From Leptolinea sp. (GTDB lineage: Bacteria; Chloroflexota; Anaerolineae; Anaerolineales; Anaerolineaceae), in the NCBI GenBank assembly GCA_022837205.1, contig JALHEL010000066.1, positions 1 through 11,851 of the forward strand: DNA of 11,851 nt, given 5' to 3'. Positions within the stretch are counted from its first letter, which is position 1, and each line of letters begins with the position of its first letter. The position numbers and the translations under genes are program-made. Positions 6,566 to 11,851 of this stretch are shown piece by piece. Under the pieces are notes generated by a model. It was not told the origin of the DNA, searched no databases, and worked only from the letters and a program-made list of their open reading frames with translations.

Positions 6566-8381
6566 TCTTTTAATAATGATCATAATGATCATTTTAGTTG
6601 GGTTCCCTTCGTTCGCCTGTACACGTTCGGTCAGTAAACCCGCTGAATTGACAGAAGCGGCAATTCGTTTTGAAATCACAAAAATAGGTATGGAGACTTC
6701 TGTTCCGAAAAATCTACCCTTGGCGGAAGTTCAAAAAACCTACCAACCGATTCCTTATCGGAGTTCAACCCCTGTTCTGACAATGCCGTCTTATCCGATA
6801 CCGACCGAGACAGCCATTAAAGCCGACAACAATGCGAAACAGGTAGCGACAGAAAAAAGTCATATAACACCCTTCCGCTCGATATCTACTTTGATGCCTA
6901 CTCCGAGGAATACGATACCGATCGAACCGATAAATGCCGATATCACTTTTACTCCCGTCCCATCCGTAAAAGCCTATGTTCCCGTCGAAATTCAACCGTT
7001 AATTCCGACTTTAGAAATCACAATAATTCCTACCGAAGTTGTATTGCCGGATCTCGAGTCGATCAATACGGAGAAACTGTTATATGTCACTCAAAATGGA
7101 GATACGCTGCAAAATATCGCCAATCGTTTTGGGGTAACGTCGGACCAGATTTCGAGTACTCAACCGATTTCGGCAAACGGTTTTTTAAATCCGAACATCA
7201 ACCTCTTTATTAACGCTCCGAAAGACCGTGTCTATGAATCCGCAGTGAAAATTCTGCCGGATGAATATATCGTCTTTTCGAAGACAGCTACCGATTATGA
7301 TCTCCAAAATGAGATAAACCAAGCGGGAGGTTATTTGTCTTATTATTCCGAAGAGACTTCAGATGGATTAATGAGCGGAAGTGAAATTATATATAAAGTT
7401 TGCAGAGATTATTCAATCAATCCGATTGTCATAATTGCTTTGCTTGAATATAAGAGTCATTGGGTATACGGATTTCCGCGCACGCCCGCCGAAAAAGATT
7501 ATCCGATGGGATGGATTGAATCAACAAACAAAGGGCTTTATAAACAGGTCTCGTGGGCGGCAACCGCGCTTTCGGAGGGATATTACGGTTGGCGATACGG
7601 AAAAATCAGCCAAATTCCTTTTTATAAATATCCCAAACCTCCCTATCCGATTTATTTTGAACCCACATTAAATGCCGGTTCCGTTGCGATTCAATACTTA
7701 TTTTCTCAGCTTTATGTTTGGGATACGGTCGATGCAGCCATCTATAGCGACGAGGGCTTTTTCTCGACTTTTACTTCGATGTTTGGAAATGTATGGGAGA
7801 ATTATTCGCCTGATCCAAATGGATTGAATGCCAATTTACGTCAAATCGAATTAACATTACCATTTTCTAAAACAGAAAAGTGGGCAATGACCGGAGGTCC
7901 GCATGCCGCTTGGACTACCGGTTCACCTTATGGAGCATTGGATTTTGCACCTCCTTCTCAATACCATGGTTGTATCTCTTCCGATCGATGGGTACTTGCC
8001 GCTGCTCCCGGAATCGTCGTTCGCACCGGCAAAGGAATTGTAATTGTCGATATGGATGGGGACGGATTAGAGGAAACCGGATGGTCTCTGATGTATTTGC
8101 ATATTGCGACAAATGAAAAAGTACCGGTTGGTACGGTGCTTGAACGAGGATCACGAATCGGTCATCCTTCCTGTGAAGGCGGATCAGCCACCGGAACCCA
8201 CGTTCATTTAGCAAGGAAATACAACGGAGAATGGATTAATGCTACGGGACCTTTGCCTTTTGTTCTGTCGAACTGGACAGCTTACGAAGGATCCGAAGAA
8301 TATCTCGGCGGAATGACTCGCGGAAACGAAATTGTTCAAGCGAGTACGGTAGGATCAAGCGAATCGATTATTCGATATTGA
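6507..8381 (+). CDS. LysM / transglycosylase-like / M23A-type exported peptidase, paralogue 2
   Basis: 624 residues, the longest of the three. The start at ATG 6507 overlaps paralogue 1 by 59 bases. It is chosen because it supplies a basic n-region (KPKRAK) before the hydrophobic core (about 20-34); ATG 6576 or 6585 would leave almost no charged residues. The signal ends SFAC (C38), a poor lipobox, so lipidation is uncertain. A Pro/Thr/Ile-rich linker of about 140 residues precedes a LysM domain (about 192-236; NGDTLQNIANRFGV). The middle domain (about 288-428) has INPIVIIALLEYKS (E314) and NAGSVAIQYLFSQ. The M23 domain keeps H466, D479 (13 apart), H532, H565-V-H567 and the C489/C556 pair. 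All expected metal and catalytic positions are present, so it is probably active. Best read as a tandem duplicate of its neighbour. Confidence 0.83.
   Translation: MTKLLKPGITKPKRAKYPTSLLIMIIMIILVGFPSFACTRSVSKPAELTEAAIRFEITKIGMETSVPKNLPLAEVQKTYQPIPYRSSTPVLTMPSYPIPTETAIKADNNAKQVATEKSHITPFRSISTLMPTPRNTIPIEPINADITFTPVPSVKAYVPVEIQPLIPTLEITIIPTEVVLPDLESINTEKLLYVTQNGDTLQNIANRFGVTSDQISSTQPISANGFLNPNINLFINAPKDRVYESAVKILPDEYIVFSKTATDYDLQNEINQAGGYLSYYSEETSDGLMSGSEIIYKVCRDYSINPIVIIALLEYKSHWVYGFPRTPAEKDYPMGWIESTNKGLYKQVSWAATALSEGYYGWRYGKISQIPFYKYPKPPYPIYFEPTLNAGSVAIQYLFSQLYVWDTVDAAIYSDEGFFSTFTSMFGNVWENYSPDPNGLNANLRQIELTLPFSKTEKWAMTGGPHAAWTTGSPYGALDFAPPSQYHGCISSDRWVLAAAPGIVVRTGKGIVIVDMDGDGLEETGWSLMYLHIATNEKVPVGTVLERGSRIGHPSCEGGSATGTHVHLARKYNGEWINATGPLPFVLSNWTAYEGSEEYLGGMTRGNEIVQASTVGSSESIIRY
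6575..6593. repeat. Perfect 9-base palindrome arms near the paralogue 1/2 junction
   Basis: AATGATCAT and ATGATCATT flank a single central A, 9 bases after the stop of paralogue 1. It lies inside the signal-peptide codons of paralogue 2 (Met-Ile-Ile repeated). Codon repetition explains it at least as well as a regulatory role, and there is no U-tract. Confidence 0.35.
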
Positions 8382-8413
8382 TATTTTCTGAAAAACCGAA
8401 TCTCTTTCCCTTA

Positions 8414-8424
8414 TATGTTAAAAT
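8414..8424 (+). promoter_or_regulatory. Candidate extended -10 promoter of paralogue 3 (leaderless)
   Basis: TATGTTAAAAT: TG, one base, then TAAAAT, ending 7 bases before ATG 8432. It has the same design and spacing as the element before smpB. No Shine-Dalgarno lies before this ATG, which fits a leaderless transcript. It would let paralogue 3 be expressed separately from its two upstream relatives. Confidence 0.5.
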
Positions 8425-8431
8425 GCGGTAC

Positions 8432-10000
8432 ATGAAAGTTTTATTTTTTAGAAACAAAGTGATTTCTTTTTCACTATTGTTTGTTGCAGCTGTCGTTTTC
8501 TTAACCGCTTGCGGTACAAATAAGAGTGCTACCGAACAAAGTCAGACAACTTTGACATTTCCTTTGCAACTCAGTCCGACACCGACCGAATTATCATCGG
8601 TATCGGAAACATTGTCAGGGGCTTCCAAATATTATGAAAAACGACCGAATTATATGCCAGGAGAGCCGGTTGATTATATCGTTCAACCGGGGGATACGGT
8701 TTCGGCATTGGCCTCTCGTTTTAATACAACTCAATCGGAAATTTTGAAAGCAAATCCGATTATACCGGCTGTCACGACCACTTTACCACCCGGTATGCCG
8801 ATGAAAATTCCTATCTATTACCGGAGTCAATGGGGAAGTCCGTTCCGAATTCTTCCGGATTCCCTTTTTGCAAATGGTCCGGCTCAAATCGGTTTTTCTG
8901 CCAGAAGTTTCGTTGACCGGCAGCCCGGATGGTTTAAATATTTTACGGCTTATACCGGTGAACAAAACCGACGCGGCGGAGAGATTGTTGATTATATAGC
9001 GACGACTTACAGTATCAGTCCGCGTTTATTATTAGCGCTGTTGGAATACCAGACCGGCGCTCTCACTCAAAAGCATCGACCGGAAGGCATCAATACTAAC
9101 AGCGTTTTTGGCTTCACCGATGTAAATTCAAAACAGTTAACCGCTCAACTGAACAAACTTTCAAATTATTTAAATAATTATTACTATGAATATCGAGAAG
9201 GCAGAGAGCTTGAGTATCAATTATTGGACGGATCTTTATATCGCATTGATCCGTGGCAAAATGCAACAACGGCAGCTCTCCAGCATTATTTTGCCATGAT
9301 TGATCCTCCGAATGAATTTTTCCATGCAATCGGTCCGGATGGATTTCAAGCCACATATATCGCTCTTTTCGGAGAAATAGAGGATCATCCGGATTATATT
9401 CCCGGTAGTTTGACTCAACCGAAGTTTACGCTGCCATTCAAAGAGGGTGACAGCTGGGCTTTTACCGGCGGTCCTCATCCCGGATGGGGTGACGGAGCTC
9501 CCAATTCCGCTATCGATTTTGCCCCTCCTTCTTCCGCAAGCGGATGCGTTCCGAGCGATGAATGGGTCCGCGTTCCGGCGGGTGGCACTATCGTACGAAC
9601 CGATACGGGTGTAGCTGTGCTTGATTTGGATGACGATAAAGATGAACGGACCGGCTGGAATATTTTTTTCCTTCACTTGCTCACTTCTTCCATCCCGCCG
9701 GTGGGAACAAGGCTCAATACGGGAGATGCGATCGGTCATCCGTCTTGTGACGGCGGAACTTCAACCGGAACCCATTTTCATATTGCACGGAAATTTAATG
9801 GTGAGTGGATTTCAGCCGGAGGAATTATTCCGTTTGAGTTTGATGATTGGAAAGTAGAAAACGGGACCAGTGCTTATTCGGGGAAATTAAAACGATATTC
9901 CAGCACGGTTATTGCCTGCGAATGTGCGGATTATACCAGCATCATTCATAACGGTCCGCCATTGGTTCCGACTCCGACCTCTACTGTCAAGCCAAAATAA
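8432..10000 (+). CDS. LysM / transglycosylase-like / M23A-type peptidase lipoprotein, paralogue 3
   Basis: 522 residues from ATG 8432, 50 bases after paralogue 2. An in-frame TTG at 8378 would add 18 residues that look unlike a signal and is rejected. The signal peptide is classical: basic start, hydrophobic core, lipobox LTAC with C27. A short linker precedes a LysM domain (about 81-127; PGDTVSALASRFNT). The middle domain (about 183-313) has ISPRLLLALLEYQT (E205) and an aromatic run of Tyr/Asn. The M23 domain has GGPH (H349), AIDFAPP (D362, 13 apart), FLHL (H415), THFHIAR (H448, H450) and C372/C439. A tail absent from the other two contains CEC (496-498) and a Pro/Thr-rich end. Predicted to be a lipid-anchored peptidoglycan hydrolase that cuts peptide bonds and perhaps glycan. 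Convergent with tsaD, 13 bases away. Confidence 0.86.
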   Translation: MKVLFFRNKVISFSLLFVAAVVFLTACGTNKSATEQSQTTLTFPLQLSPTPTELSSVSETLSGASKYYEKRPNYMPGEPVDYIVQPGDTVSALASRFNTTQSEILKANPIIPAVTTTLPPGMPMKIPIYYRSQWGSPFRILPDSLFANGPAQIGFSARSFVDRQPGWFKYFTAYTGEQNRRGGEIVDYIATTYSISPRLLLALLEYQTGALTQKHRPEGINTNSVFGFTDVNSKQLTAQLNKLSNYLNNYYYEYREGRELEYQLLDGSLYRIDPWQNATTAALQHYFAMIDPPNEFFHAIGPDGFQATYIALFGEIEDHPDYIPGSLTQPKFTLPFKEGDSWAFTGGPHPGWGDGAPNSAIDFAPPSSASGCVPSDEWVRVPAGGTIVRTDTGVAVLDLDDDKDERTGWNIFFLHLLTSSIPPVGTRLNTGDAIGHPSCDGGTSTGTHFHIARKFNGEWISAGGIIPFEFDDWKVENGTSAYSGKLKRYSSTVIACECADYTSIIHNGPPLVPTPTSTVKPK

Positions 10001-10013
10001 GACAAAAATTGAT

Positions 10014-11060
10014 TTACAGACTCACTCGTGACAATGGCCACGTCGGAAAAACATCCATCGCTAAATCATCGAATTTATTTGCAATAAACCGCTGATAGCC
10101 TGCGGCTCCGACCATGGCGGCGTTATCGGTACAAAGAGATAATTTGGGAATAAATAATGGAAAATCGGATTGATTTTCAAACAACTCCCGCAGCGCTTTA
10201 TTTGCCGACACACCCCCGGCTATAATGATACAGCGAGCGTTATATAACCTGGCGGCGTCCATTGTTTTTTCATATAAGATTCCGGTAACCGCGGATTGGA
10301 AACCGGCAGCCAGATCCGAAACCGGCAGCTCTTCCATACCCTCAGTTTGCAGTTCTCTGACTTTTCTGAGTACCGCTGTCTTAACTCCGCTGAAAGAGAA
10401 ATCCCATGTTCCTTCGAGTTTTGATTTCGGAAAACGAAATCGATTCGGATCACCGAAAACCGCCGCTTTTTGTATGGAAGGTCCTCCCGGATATTCCAAT
10501 CCGATCAGGCGGGCTACTTTATCGAAAGCCTCTCCCGCAGCATCATCCAAGGTGCCGCCCAGTCGTTCATAATGCAAATGAGATTGAATTAATATAATTT
10601 CCGAATGTCCGCCGGAGACGAGAAGAGCAACAGCCGGAAAATCGGGCTGTGTCAGCGGGGGTTTATCTTCCGAACCATATAACCAGGCCGAATAGATATG
10701 GCCTTCCAAATGATTCACACCGATCAGGGGTAATCCGGTCGTTAAAGAAAGTCCCTTTGCGGCATTCATACCGACAACCAACGATCCGGCCAAACCGGGT
10801 CCGCGGGTCACAGCAATCGCATCGAGATCATCATAAGACATGTGCGCCTTTTGCATCGCCTCTTCAATGACAGGAGATATCGAAAGAACATGTTGGCGAG
10901 AAGCCACTTCAGGAAAAACTCCACCATATTTTTTATGGATATCGATCTGAGACGCAACAATATTTGAAATAATTCGGCAGCCGTCTTCAACCACCGCCGC
11001 AGAGGTTTCATCGCAAGAAGTTTCGATTCCCAAAATTCTGATTTGTTCGTTATTTGTCAT
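10014..11060 (-). CDS. tsaD: tRNA N6-threonylcarbamoyladenosine transferase subunit TsaD
   Basis: 348 residues, typical length. Diagnostic segments are ILGIETSCDETSAAV (9-23), GGVFPEVASRQH (46-57), NHLEGH with metal ligands H117 and H121, LLVSGGHSE (147-154), LGGTLDDAAGEAFDK (167-181), FSFSGVKTA (221-229), GGVSANKALRE (282-292) and LCTDNAAM with D312. TsaD transfers the threonylcarbamoyl group from TC-AMP to A37 of ANN-decoding tRNAs, working with TsaB and TsaE, which are not in this window. Old annotations as a glycoprotease (Gcp) are outdated. The start at ATG 11060 follows GAGGAAG (11070-11064) by 3 bases; an in-frame ATG at 11099 would overlap the M24 gene by 50 bases and adds a non-conserved leader. 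The chosen start overlaps that gene by 11 bases. Confidence 0.97.
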   Translation of the reverse strand: MTNNEQIRILGIETSCDETSAAVVEDGCRIISNIVASQIDIHKKYGGVFPEVASRQHVLSISPVIEEAMQKAHMSYDDLDAIAVTRGPGLAGSLVVGMNAAKGLSLTTGLPLIGVNHLEGHIYSAWLYGSEDKPPLTQPDFPAVALLVSGGHSEIILIQSHLHYERLGGTLDDAAGEAFDKVARLIGLEYPGGPSIQKAAVFGDPNRFRFPKSKLEGTWDFSFSGVKTAVLRKVRELQTEGMEELPVSDLAAGFQSAVTGILYEKTMDAARLYNARCIIIAGGVSANKALRELFENQSDFPLFIPKLSLCTDNAAMVGAAGYQRFIANKFDDLAMDVFPTWPLSRVSL

Positions 11061-11851
11061 GGTCTTCCTCTGCATTATTATCACTATATGGTGCAACATT
11101 CAAGACAAATTCATAAGGATACGGAGCAATAATGTTTGCTTTTCCGTTGGGATCGATAAATACAGTGTCCTCAATCCGAATCCCAAACGGTTCCTTCGCT
11201 TCGGGATAATAGAGCCCCGGTTCTACCGTAAAAACGGTACCGATCTCCGCACGGTCGGAATCGGGAGCGGAAAATCCGCTGAACGGTCTTTCATGAATAT
11301 TTAATCCCAAGCCGTGACTGATGGAATGCACGTAGCCTTCCAAAGTATGAGGACTATTCAATACGGTTTTATGACCCATTTTTTCAAACATTTCACAAGT
11401 TTGTTTTTGTAATTCTTTGAGTGGTTTGCCGACTTCTATGGAATTAATAATCGCATCGTGAACAACTTTTACCTGTTTATAAGCATTGAGCAAATTATCG
11501 GAGGCTTTGCCGATACACCATGTTCTGGTAAAGTCATAAAAATATCCTCCACCCATTTCGCACGGAAAGAAGTCAAAAACAATGGTCTTCCCTGTTTCAA
11601 TTGTTTGGTTGTCATCTCCCGAATTATGCGGAACAGCCGAATCTTTTCCCATCGAAAAAATTGTTCCTTCCGGATTTTCTCCGCCGAGTTCGCTCAACCA
11701 CAGATTAATTTTTCGTTTAATATCCCCGATTGTCACTTCCTCGCCGTCTTTGCCGACAAGCAGATTTCCTTTGATCCGGCAATCATCCTTAATAAAATTT
11801 TCCACACGTCTGACAACTTCGGTTACCGTCAAACCCATCTTACGGATTGCT
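11050..11851 (-). CDS. M24 family metallopeptidase (Xaa-Pro peptidase-like), 5'-truncated by the window edge
   Basis: The catalytic 'pita-bread' domain is complete but the gene probably begins beyond the right edge: the frame stays open through Ala-Ile-Arg-Lys before the Met at 11838, and that Met sits where related proteins have the middle of their first catalytic-domain helix. Numbering from that Met, the five metal ligands are D89 (VFDFFP), D102 (YDFTRTW), H175 (SHGLGL), E206 (VEPGLYYP) and E223 (RIEDTV); H71 in the PHNSGD context is a likely substrate-binding histidine. These enzymes usually bind two Mn or Co ions and release N-terminal residues before proline, in the cytoplasm. The specificity (aminopeptidase P, prolidase or other) cannot be read from this part. 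The 3' end overlaps tsaD by 11 bases, suggesting an operon. Confidence 0.9.
   Translation of the reverse strand, partial: AIRKMGLTVTEVVRRVENFIKDDCRIKGNLLVGKDGEEVTIGDIKRKINLWLSELGGENPEGTIFSMGKDSAVPHNSGDDNQTIETGKTIVFDFFPCEMGGGYFYDFTRTWCIGKASDNLLNAYKQVKVVHDAIINSIEVGKPLKELQKQTCEMFEKMGHKTVLNSPHTLEGYVHSISHGLGLNIHERPFSGFSAPDSDRAEIGTVFTVEPGLYYPEAKEPFGIRIEDTVFIDPNGKANIIAPYPYEFVLNVAPYSDNNAEEDHDK
11064..11070 (-). promoter_or_regulatory. Ribosome binding site of tsaD
   Basis: GAGGAAG, 3 bases before ATG 11060 and inside the end of the M24 gene. It decides the tsaD start against the longer in-frame reading at 11099. Confidence 0.65.

Noticed and set aside
6575..6593. Palindrome considered as a rho-independent terminator after paralogue 1
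   Set aside because: Its arms are AT-rich with a one-base loop, no T-run follows, and it is in the reading frame of paralogue 2.
9236..9739. Open frame of 167 codons on the minus strand inside paralogue 3
   Set aside because: It lies wholly antisense to a well-supported peptidase domain, and its product (many Arg, Ser, Ile with no domain signature) looks like a shadow of the coding strand.
4952..10000. Phage lysin or integrated element as origin of the hydrolase trio
   Set aside because: No integrase, holin, structural phage gene, attachment repeat or tRNA is nearby, and the genes have lipoprotein or export signals and base use similar to neighbours by eye.
10001..10013. Possible bidirectional terminator between paralogue 3 and tsaD
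   Set aside because: The 13-base gap holds no hairpin with a T-run on either strand; any terminator would have to lie within coding sequence.

Overview
The window reads as chromosomal DNA from a moderately AT-rich bacterium. The best guess is a member of the Chloroflexota, Anaerolineae type. This rests on style rather than a marker gene: the lipoproteins carry Thr/Pro linkers, the L,D-transpeptidase has a Tat-like leader, LysM and metallopeptidase domains are fused, and several starts lack a Shine-Dalgarno and look leaderless. No rRNA, tRNA, transposon, phage gene or CRISPR array was seen. Gene density is high and coding overlaps are frequent.

Left part (1-3181, minus strand): five genes in one direction that look like one transcript, in transcription order smpB (trans-translation), a YkuD-type L,D-transpeptidase, a DUF2085 membrane protein, pgeF (peptidoglycan editing factor) and the start of a yggS-type PLP-binding protein that runs off the left edge. 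Three of the four junctions are short overlaps, so translational coupling is likely.

Middle (3182-10000): a 170-base divergent intergenic region, then five plus-strand genes. These are a lipoprotein with a NodB-like deacetylase domain, a HINT-type HIT protein coupled to it by an ATGA overlap, and three tandem paralogues. Each paralogue has an export or lipoprotein signal, a Thr/Pro-rich linker, a LysM domain, a middle domain that resembles a lytic transglycosylase around one Glu, and a C-terminal M23 metallopeptidase domain. The zinc-site spacing of that last domain fits the beta-lytic/LasA subfamily (M23A). This triplication is the most distinctive content of the window.

Right part (10014-11851, minus strand): a 5'-truncated M24 (Xaa-Pro type) peptidase overlaps tsaD, the tRNA t6A synthesis gene. 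tsaD is convergent with the third paralogue across only 13 bases.

Taken together, two universal housekeeping blocks (smpB/pgeF/yggS and M24/tsaD) flank a cell-envelope block. At least six genes plausibly act on peptidoglycan or envelope glycans: the L,D-transpeptidase, PgeF, the deacetylase-like lipoprotein and the three LysM hydrolases.
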